This document shows, piece after piece, positions 1 through 12,470 of a stretch of 64,000 bases of DNA. Source of the stretch: Amphiura filiformis (Eukaryota; Echinodermata; Ophiuroidea; Amphilepidida; Amphiuridae); NCBI RefSeq assembly GCF_039555335.1, contig NC_092635.1, positions 54,813,755 to 54,877,754 of the forward strand, given 5' to 3'. The first letter of the stretch is position 1. Every line of letters starts with the position of its first letter. A model generated the notes under the pieces. The model was not told the DNA's origin. It ran no database searches and was given only the letters and a program-made list of their open reading frames with translations. The translations under genes and the position numbers were made by a program.

Positions 1-1249
1 TAAATGTCTATTGAGACCCAATTAAAGGTTCAGTGATTATTTTCAAAACGGTTATAATTGAGTTTTGATCTTATAATTACATTTTGCATCAAAATAATTC
101 CAAAGATGTTTAATTTTTTCAGCACCGAGATAACCAAAAGTGACCACTTCTATGATATTGGGGCCAAAATAGCTCAATTTCAAGCACGGTCTTAAATTGT
201 CAATTCGACGAGGACTTGCGTTTTGAAGCTAATTTCTCGTATGCGTTTAAGAATGAAATCGCGTATTTGTAGACGGAAATAGAAAAACAGACTTTTTTCT
301 TTGCAAAGACATCAGTTTCAGTCAAAAATCTCAACTTTTTGGCACTTAAAATCAGGTAATAATCATGTCCATAGCATTTAAAAATGAGTCTTGAAGGGCA
401 CACACCACTAAATAATCGTCCCATTGAAATACACGGGAAAATGCAAGAAAGTAAGTTTGTTTTTCTACCCCATGTAACAACATTTTTAATATTTTGATCA
501 AACCAATGTCTTAAATAAAGATGAAACTTTTATTTAAATTTAATTTTTGGGACAAGTTAAGACAAACTTGAGAGATACGAACTCCTGAACAGCGCCATCC
601 CGAATTTCAGCCGACACGCTCGCCTCCTTACCAGGTCCGGCCATGATATTGTTCCGAGGGCCTATTACCCATGCACATTCGATTCAGAAAATTTTCTGAA
701 CAGATATGTAATGTTGAGCTCCTATTCTATCTTTTTATCAAAACAACCAAGAGTCACTCAAATTTGGTTCCCTCGGGACGCCGATATATTTCGTGATAGG
801 TGCTATTTTTTACCGAACTATGAAGGGTTACACCAAATGCGGAAGGATTTAGTGTAGTGCACCCATCAGTCATCACACTTTTTATAGCTTCAATCCCTGG
901 CCCAGGCTTGTCAGCCTTTTAATTATTTCTGTACAACAGGAGCTAACAGTCCGGGTTGACATCTGATTGGATGAACTACTGCCCTCTAGTGGTTGTTTGA
1001 TTACAGTATGTGTGAAACATCATCTATTGATCTCCGAGTTGGTCTTCTGTAGTCTGACGTCATGTTTGCATGGGCTATTGTTAATAATTATGTAAAGAGA
1101 AGTTGAAATTATTTACCTGTAGCAAAAATAACATTTTATGACATAATTCGTAAAGGGGATTTGCTTGATTTTCCCCCAAGTACAAAATGCATAATAACTT
1201 ATGAACAATAAGGTTTAGTATTGAGATGGTGCTGTTTCCCACTGCACAA
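1..1249. other. Intergenic DNA, nothing recognised
   Basis: AT-rich, no credible coding frame; the 74-codon minus frame at 200-424 lacks any family signal. Confidence 0.6.
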
Positions 1250-1720
1250 AGTTAATATTTCATTATTAAGGAGGCTGTGTACTCTCAGACATGCATGTAG
1301 TAAAAGTGCAATAACTTTGTAATTATTCGCAAAAAAAATATAAAAAGTATACATTTTATGAAGGCAAGACATCAATAAATCTTAATATAAATACAGATAT
1401 GGGGTAAAAACAACAATTATGAAGAAAATCTCAAAAAAGTGAGTTTTTGGCAATATTTGTCATAACAAAAAACACTCTTTCCAAAATATTTTATTTTGTT
1501 TTTAGCTCAATCTTGAGGCTCCATTCCAAAAACGTTTTTTTAATTTTTTTTTTGATATTGGCCTTATTTTTTGAGATATTGACCATATAAGGCATCAAAT
1601 TGAACTTTTTAAAATTCACAAGCGCCTATTTGCACAAAATGATGCCTAAAATCGGAAATAGACCAAAATATAAAAAAATGAGAAAACCATTTCTTGAGTC
1701 GATCATGCTTTTTACGATGA
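1250..1720. repeat. Dispersed AT-rich repeat related to 19,190-19,640
   Basis: Both regions share CTCTCAGA, a TGCAATAACTTT/TGCTATAACTTT block, AAAAGTATACATTTTnTGAA and an ACACAGAT/ATACAGATnTGGG block in the same order. Identity is low. Confidence 0.45.
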
Positions 1721-3139
1721 TCATATTTGCTTACCTATAGATGCTGTATTTATCGTGTACCTAAATCGTCATTTTACGGAGAAAATGAACATTGAAATAA
1801 CGGCCGTTGAAGTTTAAAGTGGTCACATTTTGCACTTTCATCGAATCTCGCAGGAGAATGCGGCAGTTTTTATTTTTCTACCTTACATTACATAAACATC
1901 GGGTAAATCCACGGCCCCTTGAGAAGTTTGAGCGAAATCCATTCATAACTTGATATTTAAATCGGGGAAAGAACTTGAAAAACCCCACATTTTATCAGCA
2001 AAAGCGGAGCCATTTGACCACTAGGTTTTTGTGCTTCCGTGGTGTTTCCATAAGATGCGCCGCGCATGCAGATAAGCGTCGGCGTATCGTAGCATATTTG
2101 TGCGTTAACAAATTGCGCGATACGCAACGCGATGCGTTGTTGCGCGGATATACTCTGCTGGTACAACAAAGATTTTCTTTCCTTTTCAATTTCAAACACG
2201 AGTGGAATAGTGAAATAAAATCCTTAAAATATTGCAGTTGGAGTTTACAAATCTGGATTTTCATTCCTTGTATTTATAAAAAACATAACAAAGTACAAAC
2301 ATATCAAAAAAACTCAATTTTGCGAAAGAAACAATGTCTAGAGTACACAGCTGCCTTAATTAAAAACTTTCTTTAGACAGGGTAGCACCTTCAAAGTCAA
2401 ATCACTGGTTTTCAAGGAGGCCCTGCAAACACGCTATTACCATCGAGATTTTCTGGATGCTATTACGTAACTTTTACATACGTACATAACAATATATCGT
2501 TAAGGGTTGTTACCGATCTTTACAATAAGACAAATAAAAATTAAAGCTAAATACATATAATAATGCTAAAACAGTTTAGAGAAGAACATTAGGGTAAATA
2601 GATCAAAGAATTTGAATTAGTAAATGTATAATGGAGTACACCATCCAATGTCCATCAGAAGTGAAACCTTTCTTCAAATTCGGCTTAGGTCTAAACAAAA
2701 AAATTGTTTGATTGGTGTAACATAAAAAAATATGATAGGTCGGTCGGCAATTTAAAAAGAAAATATATTTTTTAACACACATTTTAAGTGGTAAATTGCG
2801 TATGATAAAGGCCTTGGAACTTTTTTATTTCTTTTTAAAAAATTTTATTGATGTATTTTTATTTTTTAAATATTTGTGCAAAAAATATAAGAAAAATGTC
2901 TAGGGTCGGGCCTATTTTTGGGTCGCTCGGGTTACGCCAATCAAACAATTTTTTTGGCCTTATGAAAAGGTGTGTATATTTTAAAGGAAAGAAAATAGAG
3001 AGTGGGTTAATTGTTTTTTCTGTAAGAAGTTCCTGATTCTGTATTCATGTTTCAGTTTGTTGTCCACATTGTACAAATAACTACGTAAGCAAGAAACACT
3101 CTTTTTTAAACTGTCAAATTATGTTAATAAATCATTCAT
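1721..3139. other. Intergenic DNA, small CG-rich patch only
   Basis: The only feature seen is a CpG-rich patch near 2,055-2,150 with several GCGC motifs. The overlapping frames through it have no recognisable protein. Confidence 0.5.
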
Positions 3140-3961
3140 TATAATTAACTGTGCAATTGTGTAAAAGTCGTAAAGAAATTGCCTCTATGTGCAGCATTTA
3201 ATGACATGACGCACTTACACACAGATTGCCGCGCTTAACTATGCAAGTCATGTACTTCCGTGTTTTTTACTTAAATTGTACTGCCTGAATTGGACAAAAA
3301 AGTTTAACTTTAAAGTTTAAATGTTAGAGCCAAGATGAAAGGCTTCCTTTGGGCTATTTTGGTTATAATTAACAATGCAATTGTTAAAAGTCATAAAGAA
3401 ATTACCTGTATGTGCCGCATTTAATAACAATACAATTTATGTACTACCATGTTTTTTACCTAAAATTGCTCTGAAAGAAAGAATAGTTTACCAACCCAAA
3501 TTAAAACTGGGTACTACTAGTGTAGGCAATCAAGGTATACAATTATACACAAACAAATATTATGCAGGTACCAGTTTTAACCACCATTTATCAGTGGGAG
3601 CTGGTAGCCTAATGGATAGGGTGTCCATCTAGAGATCGGAAGATTGTGGGTTCAAATCCCATGTTGGCACATTCCCTTGCTTTTTTAAGTCGGGTTGTAT
3701 GCTGGTCGGGATTTGTGTTTATTTGTTGTCTTTTTTAATTGTAACACTTTGGGTTGGTAAACTGCATGTTCTTTCTTTTTTATTAATTATATTCAGTTTC
3801 CTCTTGTAACGAGCAATCATTCCCCATTGTGTTTATTTGTTCTTGTGCAGAATGCGTAGCCCCATTACTTACTTTATTAAAATTGCTCTGCCTTAATTGG
3901 TCAAAAAAGTTTTTTTAACTTGAGAGTCAAGATAAAAAACTTCTTTGGGCTATTGTAGTTG
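3140..3961 (+). repeat. Tandem duplication, second copy split by the SINE
   Basis: The segment from about 3,140 to 3,360 (starting ATAATTAACTGTGCAATTGT) is repeated from about 3,364 on (ATAATTAACAATGCAATTGT). It resumes after the SINE at 3,891 and ends with a shared TTTGGGCTATT. The insertion is therefore younger than the duplication. Confidence 0.65.
3474..3877 (+). mobile_element. tRNA-derived SINE-like insertion with 13-bp target duplication
   Basis: Flanked by direct repeats TAAAATTGCTCTG (3461-3473 and 3878-3890). Contains an A-box-like TAGCCTAATGG (3605-3615) and a perfect B box GGTTCAAATCC (3649-3659). The acceptor stem does not pair, so it is not a functional tRNA. The outer parts contain inverted copies of TTTACCAACCCAAA (about 3489-3502) and TTTGGGTTGGTAAA (about 3749-3762), which is unusual for a plain SINE. 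Confidence 0.7.
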
Positions 3962-4122
3962 AAAATCCATACATCACTCCCTTTGGAAGACATCACCTTA
4001 TTCTCCTAAACAGAGAGTGTGAATTTCAAATGGGGTTGCCTAAATGGGTGACTCCATTTGAAATCTACACCCCCTGTGTTAGAAGATTTAGGGTAATGTC
4101 TTACATATGGGTGCAGGGGTAG
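3948..4122. mobile_element. ~190-bp palindromic MITE family (GGCTATTCCAGTTGAAATCC), copy 1
   Basis: A diverged copy with TTGGAAGACATCACCTTATT and the central inverted TCAAATGGGGTTGCC / ACTCCATTTGAAATC. Confidence 0.6.
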
Positions 4123-4699
4123 CATTATTTTTTTGAATATTTACAGCATTTAAAGAAGAAAAAACAGGTAACAACCCAGGGTAACAACAATAATAACAAC
4201 TTCAAAATTAAGAGTAACATGCAATTATAGCAATTATTACTGGTAATAATTACTACTGGTAATAATAGAGTGGCTCCGGAACCAGGGGGGGGGCAGTGGC
4301 TTTGGAAAAGTACCATTGGTTCCCCTCCCCAATAATTAAGGCCAGGCACCATTTACCCCCCCGCCAATATTTAACATCTTCCGGAGCCGCTTATAATTTT
4401 TATTATTTTGTAAATTAATCTATCACTGGACCTAAATTTGCATCTAACTTTGCTATTGTGGTTTTATTCTTGAAGATAGTTTGAAAAGCTTCTTGGGGGT
4501 ATACCAGTATAGATGTGCGAGGCCTAACATTTGATAATAATAGTGACACAAATGTCACAAATTTGTGGTTGAATCTGCATTGTAATCACATGATTACAAT
4601 TTACGTAGGAAAATGACAAATTACGACAGAGATTACACTGCTCCAGCATTCATGTACCCATACCTAAACACTTGTCAACCAAAAAGGGAATCACCGCTA

Positions 4700-4892
4700 T
4701 TAAGCTACTTGCAGTTCCGCCATTATGCTACTATGTGCGGGGAGAGCCTCGAACTGGCAGCATACATGAATGGGAATTGAACTAGTCATAACGTTCTGTG
4801 TAAGGTTACATAATTCTTCCTTTCATGTATGCTGCCAGTTCGAGGCTCTCCCCGCACATAGTGCATAATGGCGGAACCGTGCAAGTAGCTAA
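4700..4892. mobile_element. Foldback (MITE-like) element
   Basis: About 71-bp arms, 4700-4771 and 4822-4892, pair almost perfectly (e.g. CGAACTGGCAGCATACATGA against its complement), with a 50-bp loop. The ends read TTAAGCTACTTGC / GCAAGTAGCTAA. Confidence 0.85.
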
Positions 4893-5134
4893 TTCATGTG
4901 TTAAATTAGTTAGGTAACGTCAAACAAACCCAGCACGTCAAAGTCCACTGCTATATATAGCCCTCATGTGTTGTAGGTGAGAGTGAGGAAAGCCTGTTAA
5001 GGTGATACTGCACTATAAGCTATTTTATGGGCACATTTTGTATAATGATGAAATAATTCTGGTTTTTAAATATCATAGATATGCTACGATCATCTCCAAA
5101 AAAAATCTACATAACAGAAGTTATTTTGGTGTCT

Positions 5135-5296
5135 TGAGCAGGGCCAAGTGATTTGCGCGGAAAAAATAGTCAATCGCGCGCAGATTGCGCGGAACTTTTT
5201 TCTGTGCAAATCATGTATCCCTGCCCATAGGAAAAAATAACCAACTGCGTGGAGATTGCATGGAAAAAAAGTTCCGTGCAAATCACTTGTCCCTTG
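5135..5296. mobile_element. Foldback element with AAGTGATTTGC ends
   Basis: The left GGCCAAGTGATTTGCGCGGA and the right TCCGTGCAAATCACTTGTCC are inverted repeats. An inner copy of the same arm lies near 5,200, so the element looks partly duplicated. Confidence 0.6.
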
Positions 5297-5299
5297 TCT

Positions 5300-6200
5300 T
5301 GAGATATTGAGGTTTGTCACAAATTTCCAGCTTTTTCAAACTGATATTTGACACTTAAAATAATTACGAGGGGGTACATCCCTGCTCAGACACCCCTCTG
5401 CTTCGAACAAGCGGGACACGATGACTGCTTTGTATTTGTGACCATATTTTACATTTTGCAAATTTTTTCTCAAGTTGCCCCCCCGACTGCTCTAGATTTG
5501 CCACTGCTTGGAATTGATCCTTGTTCTGTAATAAACCTATTTATATGTATGAAGTTTCTGTAAAGCATTTCAAAGTCTTAACATTTTTGAAAAATCTAAA
5601 AAGGAAACAAACATATGACAAAACACAGAAATTGAGGAGGGAGGGGATGAGAATCAAAACTTAAATTTGTAATTGATGTTACTTTTTCAATACTTTAATA
5701 ATTTAAATACATTTGCAGCACTTTTTAAATTAAAAAAAAGTATGTTTTGCATGAAAGTAAGATAATTTATAATATGACCTGGTCACCCGGCCTGGTCAGT
5801 CTCGCCTTAACATCACAGTGCGTCTTTAGCTGTCTTTGCTATTGTTTTGTGTTTACTAAATCTACCTGCGTCTGTTTTTGCGTACCTGTTAAATAAAAAT
5901 TTCAAATGTCTGCGCACACAGATATAGTTTGCTGACTTCAATTCACTTTTAATATGTAAGCTTTTCTTTTGTTGTTGTTCAACAACTGATAACTTTGACC
6001 TCAGACTAGTACCAACTTTGTGTCAGGTGGAGAAAGTTTGTACCATGAAGTACTTGTAGCAAATATTGTTTGCTGTGGATATATAGAATTACTCATACTG
6101 TAAGCCATCAATTTAATTCTAACCGGCCTGAGTACTACAAATAGGGGGCCTACTACAAACATCTTCACTACACATGCATGCATCCCAGTGTTGTGATGAT
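5300..6200. other. Intergenic DNA, nothing recognised
   Basis: AT-rich with no convincing gene or repeat structure. Confidence 0.5.
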
Positions 6201-6224
6201 GCAATCACCCTTCTGTTGGCCATG

Positions 6225-6305
6225 CCAGCAAAAAACCTCTGGCTAAGTGTCAACCACCTAGTGCTTGGCATGCGAGGGGTCTCGGGTTCGAATCCCACCC
6301 AGAGC
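6225..6305 (+). mobile_element. tRNA-like SINE head
   Basis: Contains the B box GGTTCGAATCCC and a 6-bp acceptor-like pairing CTCTGG...CCAGAG. The middle reads GTGCTTGGCATGCGAGGGGT, shared with the minus-strand element near 9,450. The missing normal D-arm argues against a real tRNA gene. Confidence 0.5.
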
Positions 6306-7180
6306 AAACAACTTCTTTGTTTGTTTTTCTCTCATGCATGGTGGTCAAATACGGTATAAAAACAAATATAAAGCACTGGAGAAAGAAAGAAAAACATTAA
6401 AAGACATTAAAAAATCAATATATTTTTGTTTTTGTTCTTTTTTTAGTCATTTTTTACTTCTATTCATATAGTCACTTTTTACTTCTAGTCATTTTTTACT
6501 TTTAGTAATTTCTTACTTCTATAGTCACTTTTTAGTGCAAGATGAAATTTCCAATGGGCATAATGTGTGACCTGAACAGAATGGAAGACTTTGGAAGATT
6601 ACCAAACTTAAAACCAAACTTATTTCCAGCCTTCACAGAAGGGGGTGCCTCCCACCCCCACCCCCCCAATCAGGACAAAATCACCGAAAATCCATTTTAT
6701 AGGGCGAAATGGTCATATTTTGGGCATTTTTGTAATTTTTGCTCCCGTAAAATTGAACTTTGCCTCCCGATTGCCCCCTCGGAAAAAAAAAAAAAAAAGC
6801 CTGGTGCCACCACTGTGTCCATGACTTTTGCAGAATTTTTTTGTGTTTATTTGTATTTCACTACTGAGATTTGACTTTGACAAAAGAAAAATATTTTGGT
6901 AAGTATAATAATACAGTCGTATGGTGCAACCAGTCCTTGAATTCACAAACTTGACCCAAATCAATTAATATTCGGACAAACAATTCTGTAAAAGGTGCAA
7001 CAAATGCATCAGTGACCTGAAAAATAGGGAAGTTTACATTGCATAATATATAGGTCTATGTGAGAATTAACAACAAAAAAATGAATTAAGGCTAAAAGGA
7101 AAAGTGTACACTAAAAATCTCTCATGTTTTTCCAGCAGTTCAGGGGTGTATTAAACATTCCAGAAGTATGTATTTTCCCC

Positions 7181-7585
7181 TATAGAGTACCGAAGTGATG
7201 ACGTCACAGAAAACTTTTTTTGCATTTCAGCGTTTTGAATACCATGTATCGGTGAAGCATGATGAAAAACATCCACAGTCCAAATTTGGTGGGAATCGGA
7301 TCATGAGGGCCCGAGATATGGCCGCATTAATACCTAATTAGCCCCATTGAAATCAGTGTAAATTGGCCTGGTTCCAAAAAGTTATGAACCAGGCCAATTT
7401 ACACTGATTTCAATGGGGCTAATTACGATATTCATACGGCCATATCTCGGCCCTCATGATCCGACATTCCCACCAAATTTGACTGTGGATGTTTTTCATC
7501 ATGTTCTACTGAAATATGGTCATGAAAATGCTGAAATGCAAAAAAGAAAATTTTATGACGTCACACTTCGGTACGGTACTCTATA
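7181..7585. mobile_element. 405-bp near-complete palindrome (foldback element)
   Basis: The two ~195-bp arms pair over almost their full length with few mismatches, meeting near 7,380. The ends read TATAGAGTACCG / CGGTACTCTATA. No coding capacity. Confidence 0.9.
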
Positions 7586-7662
7586 AATTAATGAGGCTTT
7601 GTTTGATTTAGGAACAGTTGATGAGGGTCTTTTAGAACTTTAAAATCTCCAGCACATATGAC

Positions 7663-7935
7663 CTAAAAGAAAATATGTATTGCTAAGAGAAAAAATGTAT
7701 TGCTAAAAGAAAAAATGTATTGCTAAAAGAAAAAATGTATTGCTAAAAGAAAAAATGTATTGCTAAAAGAAAAAATGTAGAAAAAATGTATTGCTAAAAG
7801 AAAAAATGTATTGCTAAAAGAAAAAATGTATTGCTAAAAGAAAAAATGTAGAAAAAATGTATTGCTAAAAGATAAAAATTGAAAAAATGTATTGCTAAAA
7901 GAAAAAATGTATTGCTAAAAGAAAAAATGTACTGC
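7663..7935. repeat. 20-bp tandem repeat array with some 11-bp short units
   Basis: The unit is TATTGCTAAAAGAAAAAATG, repeated about a dozen times. At two or more places a shortened unit (TAGAAAAAATG) interrupts the phase. The first and last units are diverged. Frames read across it are only repeat peptides. Confidence 0.95.
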
Positions 7936-8417
7936 TCTCCACAAATGGTCCCAAAAATAATATAACAATCCCAAAAAATATAATAATAATGCCAAGTCTT
8001 GAAAGCAACCATATTCATCAAATTTGATGACTTTAGATTTGCACAATTTAAAATGTATCCATAAATATTTTAGATGTTTTGAAAGGCAAAATTGGCCAAA
8101 TATGAAAATTTTGCTAGATAGTTCCAAATAATGTAAAGGATCAGGATTAGGCTATGTTTCATTTGGCAAAATGGTATAACATTTTCAAAATCCAAAACAA
8201 TTAATGCTGTATTTTTCTGGAATTAGGAGGAATACTTATTTTTAGGTATAGATGAGACAGGAAGGTGATAGGGATAGAGGTGTATGCTTATTTAACATCA
8301 CCTTGGTGATTGGAATGCATCAATTAATATCACATGAGTTCAAAAATTAGGGTTAGATTTCTACAGTTCTGGTTGAAGGTATTTATGCTCTTCTTTTTCT
8401 TGATATTTAAAACCTGA

Positions 8418-8790
8418 TGGCTCGGATAGCAACCTTTGGACAACCTTTCTGGGACATGAGAGCACATCAGACATCAAATTGCATTTTGAATACAAGGGAT
8501 GTCCTTCTGATATCAAATAATTGCGATATAATACAAAGTATGGCAAATTATTAAAAATTGATATTTTCGATATTTAACAGTCCTCAAAGTAAACTTTATC
8601 AATCTAATGATACTTAAAGTGTATGTAGCTGGGAGGAAAAGCTGACAAGTATACGAAAGTTTTAAGTGTGTATATCGTTAGATTAATTAAGTTTACTTTG
8701 AGGACTGTTAAATACCAAAAATAAAAAAATATCAAATTTTAATAATTTCCCATAAAAATTGTATTATATCGCAAATTAAAAATAATAAAT
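8418..8790. mobile_element. Foldback element, GGATAGCAA family, copy 1
   Basis: The inner arms (about 8,545-8,612 and 8,667-8,748, with AACAGTCCTCAAAGTAAACT) pair well. The left end, TCGGATAGCAACCTTTGGAC, matches the copy at 12,471. The right end is missing. Confidence 0.7.
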
Positions 8791-9394
8791 CAAAATTATT
8801 TACTGACTTTAGTGTACACCTCAGTCCTTGTTGGTTGTTGTATTGTTTCTTTCTATCTCTTGGTGTACCTATTTTGACCCATATTTTAAGAATTCTATCC
8901 TGTTAATAGGCATGGGGAGCCTAATTTGTGCAAAATATGGGTCAAAATGTTTGACTTAGAATGGCATATATGCTTATTGCATGCTCCTGTGAGTATACCT
9001 TCCTGCCCTGGGCATCCTGCTAGTCTGCTACCATTTTTTTGGTTATTCCAAACATCCTTTATTTTTAGGATCTTTGGTTATTCGCACCATCCAAATGAAA
9101 CATATCCCAAGTCTGAAAAATTACTTTACTGGATTATCACTGGATATGTTTCTGGAATCCCAGCCACACCCCTCTTTCCCTGTCATGAACATGATGAAAG
9201 GTTATCACTAACTTCTCATGCAGGAAAAATGTACATCACCCATTTAATTACGAGCACTACTTTTGGGCTCTGTTGCGGCCTAGTGCCCAGAGAGGTTGCG
9301 TTAGCAAGCAACTTTTGGGCTCTGTTGTGTAACCCTAACACTGAACACTGCTTTTTGCTATCGGAAGTTAAAGAAGAAACAAAAAAGGAGAGAA

Positions 9395-9515
9395 GATGAA
9401 CAAAGAAGTCACTTGGTACTCCCAGGATTTGAACTTTAGACCCCTCGCGTGCCAAGCACATGAACCCCGACCGGTAGCCACATTGGTTGGGCTGGTGGGC
9501 TGGTATGGTATGCCC
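9395..9515 (-). mobile_element. tRNA-like SINE head, minus strand
   Basis: On the minus strand it reads GTGCTTGGCACGCGAGGGGT followed by a B-box-like AGTTCAAATCC, the same core as the copy at 6,225. It runs towards the GAGTA microsatellite. Confidence 0.5.
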
Positions 9516-9547
9516 AGCGATTCCCGTGAGCATATAGCACTTGGCAC

Positions 9548-9604
9548 TGGGAGTAGAGTAGAGTAGAGTAGAGTAGAGTAGAGTAGAGTAGAGTAGAGTA
9601 GGAG
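9548..9604. repeat. GAGTA pentanucleotide microsatellite
   Basis: About ten near-perfect AGTAG/GAGTA units in a row. Confidence 0.95.
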
Positions 9605-9937
9605 TAAGAGTAGAGTCAAGTGACACTAATTGTGTGCGTGCAAAATGATGAGAGTTGTTAAAAATGCTGTTGACTGTTGTAGTTGCTAGGTTGGTTCCCC
9701 TCCAACCCTCATACAGTCAGAACTAAAAAATTCTGAAGATTCAACTCTTTGGGACAAATATTGCCAAAGTTTAGATTTTCCTTCGAAATTGACTTTGCCC
9801 CTCCCCTCCACCCCCCTTCTGAAAAACATTTTGGTGCCACCGCATCCTTATCTGTCTTTGGTCATCATTATCATTAGTTATCAAGTACTATATAGCCTAA
9901 TTTGAAAAATAAAGAGACTTATAACATCATGTATTGA

Positions 9938-10360
9938 TTAGAGGTTAATAACTGAGCATCGGTTATTTGGAGGGCATTGTGAAAAATCTAAACATTTTGC
10001 CTTTGGAACCATTGGATATTCCGAGGTCCAAAGCAAAATGTTTAGATGCAAAGTTATTAAACCTCATTCATAAACATCACTTTCATCTCTTCACTTTACA
10101 AAATATCACAAAAGTTTGTAAAAATGAACAATTTGTACATTTTGCCTTTTCAAAAGTTGAACAGGCTATAAACAGAAGTGCGAATAACAATCTGTGCAAA
10201 TATGGGGGAACACAATCCAAATACGGTAGCCATCCTAGATGGGACGTAGATTGTACCTTAGATAGGATTCCCTCATTTCTGTTTATAACTTCCCACCAGT
10301 CAGCTGTTGGATCACAACAATACGGTCTGATGAGGGAGTCTACAATCTAAGTCATGTCTG
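9938..10360. repeat. Dispersed repeat related to 57,857-58,370
   Basis: Starts TTAGAGGTTAATAACTGAGC and contains a small hairpin around CCAAAGCAAAATGTTTAGAT. The same order of blocks recurs at 57,857. The open frame over 9,967-10,350 is part of the repeat and not a gene. Confidence 0.6.
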
Positions 10361-10454
10361 TGATCCACTGCCTGAGAGTGAGATTGCAACTATATACATC
10401 TAACATCACAACCAGAAGTGACTTCCAACCAGCTGATGATTGGATCATGACAAT

Positions 10455-10630
10455 CAGTGGCTGGGGGGGCATTGAGGGGCAAAGTGAATTTCAGGGGGGG
10501 GGCAAAATAACCGCAAAAAGGTGAAATTTCATAATTTTGGGTTTTTACTGGGGGCAACAGGGGGGGCAAGAGTTCTGACTGGGGGCATTTACCCCCTCAT
10601 GCCCCCCCCGGTGGCACCACCACTGACGAC
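10455..10630. repeat. G/C-run repeat with CAGTGG...CCACTG ends
   Basis: Runs from CAGTGGCTGGGGGGGCATTG to GGTGGCACCACCACTG. Similar G/C-run sequences with CAGTG or GGCGCCAC ends lie at about 11,440-11,630, 43,512-43,700, 50,195-50,235 and 50,697-50,765. This looks like a short, abundant non-autonomous family. Confidence 0.5.
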
Positions 10631-11439
10631 AATACAGCTTTGAGAAAGTCAGTGGTTCACTGATGAAACCATCATCAAATTGAGCTTTTAGTTTAATTAT
10701 GTCAGGCCCTGTATGAAATTATCGATTGGCTCCAAACAAAGGATTTGAGCCGGTGTCCTTCACCGTAGTTACGGCGGAGTGCAGTCCATTCAATCAAATG
10801 TTGTCATCAACCTATTTGATCGTAGGGCAGGGTTATGTGTGTGAGACGAACTGTCACGGTAGATTGCAATCATGCTTTTGTTGAATGCATTTGAGTAGTC
10901 CGCCATATTTACGGGATGATACGTCACAAGCAAGGCCTCTATATTGCCAGACATGATGAACCCATTTCATTATCATAATCTATATTATTTTTCTCATTTA
11001 GGCGTGACTATATTGTATACCTGACTTGTCCTTCACTTATAAAAGAACAAAACAGGATATGATTCTTACCTGAGTCCTTTCAGTATTTATGAAAGTTGTA
11101 AAACAAGGGCAAAACAAAACCTTTTAGTTTTGTTTTGGTTTAACAAATATCCATGGAACTCAATTGATTGCACAATGGAGGGGAACATTTTTCATACCAC
11201 CAAACTCCCAATAAAGCCCTCGTTTTTGCAAGTTGTCTTTCCTCAAACTATTTGGGTTGTGATGATGGGTTGCAAGCAGAGAGCAAAAAGTTTATATTAT
11301 TCTCATCCTAGGTGATTCCTGATTGGGGGGGGGGGGCAGGCCAAACTTTCAGGTCAAACTTATCCTGGGGCATTAATATTGCACTGCATTTTTAGAGTTC
11401 TTCACGCACATTCTGTAAAAAAAACAATTCAGAGCATCA

Positions 11440-11632
11440 GCAGTGTCAGTGCCACATGGGGGAAAATTCCCTCTCCCAGTCAGAACTCTTGTCTCCCCAG
11501 TAAAACCTCAAAATTAACACTAAAAAAAATCCACTTTTTGTAGCAATTTTGGGCAAAATATATTTTACCCCCCAATTGACTTTGGCCCCCATGCCCCCCC
11601 CTCCCAAATAATTCCTGGCGCCACTTAGCATT
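11440..11632. repeat. C-rich repeat with CAGTG...GCGCCACT ends
   Basis: The left AGTGTCAGTGCCACATGGGG and right TTCCTGGCGCCACTTAGC resemble the ends of the G/C-run family at 10,455, in the other orientation. Confidence 0.45.
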
Positions 11633-12470
11633 AGCGAATGACTTTAACATGTTTAATAATCATTTTACTTCCCCTGGAAATTTTGCCCAGTGCACCCACC
11701 AATGACCACAGCAAGTATGTTTAACATTTTGCAACATAACATTTGCAACCCCCCCATGACTCACAAGATATTAATAGGCCTACCTCAAATGTCTTAATAT
11801 TGTGATGAAAAAGGTGGGTGGTTACTATAATTAGCACCACTGATAATCCGGTAATGATGCCCAAATTTGGAATTAAGTTATAGGTGTAATTTGCTTACGT
11901 GTCATTACACCTGTCACCCATGGGCTGTAAACTTTCTGTGACATCACCCGCTGCTTGCGTCAAACGATTAAAGCGCTTTTATTCTGATTTCTGTGGAATA
12001 AGTCTTAAGTTGATTATTAGCTAAAAACACACGTAATTAAGTGGTGTTGAACTTACTACTGGAACTATTATTTCTACCCTGAAAACTGGAACTATTTGAA
12101 TTTCTGCATGATTTCACAGCAATGTGGAATAGTAAATGGAATAGTTTAAGTACCTTTTTGTGTGTTTGAAAGGTCACCTAGTTCCTGTTACATGTACCCA
12201 AGGTCCTGGGTAAAGAAATGACCAAAGTTGTGAACTGAATTCAATGACCCATTCCTGGATTGAAAACTTGATATGCAAAGTCATTCCACTGACAATAGTG
12301 CACAAAGAGAGCGCCAGTAAACAAAGTGTCATTGTAGTAATTTGATTGATTCCTGTAATAAACTATTAAGGAATGATTTTCCATTCAAATTACATAGAAT
12401 TTTATAGGTACTCTAATTTTGTTTTGTTCTTTATCTTTTTTAAAGGAATTTCTTGTCAAAGTCTGCATGA

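Noticed and set aside
3597..3668. Possible tRNA gene
   Set aside because: The B box is perfect but the acceptor stem does not pair, and it is embedded in an element with target duplications, so SINE.
6232..6300. Possible tRNA gene
   Set aside because: Acceptor-like pairing exists, but the D-arm is wrong and the core recurs in a second SINE-like copy.
7663..7935. CRISPR array
   Set aside because: Units are contiguous without unique spacers, and the genome is eukaryotic; it is a simple tandem repeat.
8926..9399. 157-codon plus-strand frame
   Set aside because: No recognisable domain, and it runs into a SINE-like element at its 3' end. Frames on both strands are open across the same region.
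9967..10350. 127-codon plus-strand frame
   Set aside because: It lies wholly inside a dispersed repeat that recurs at 57,857 without the frame being kept.
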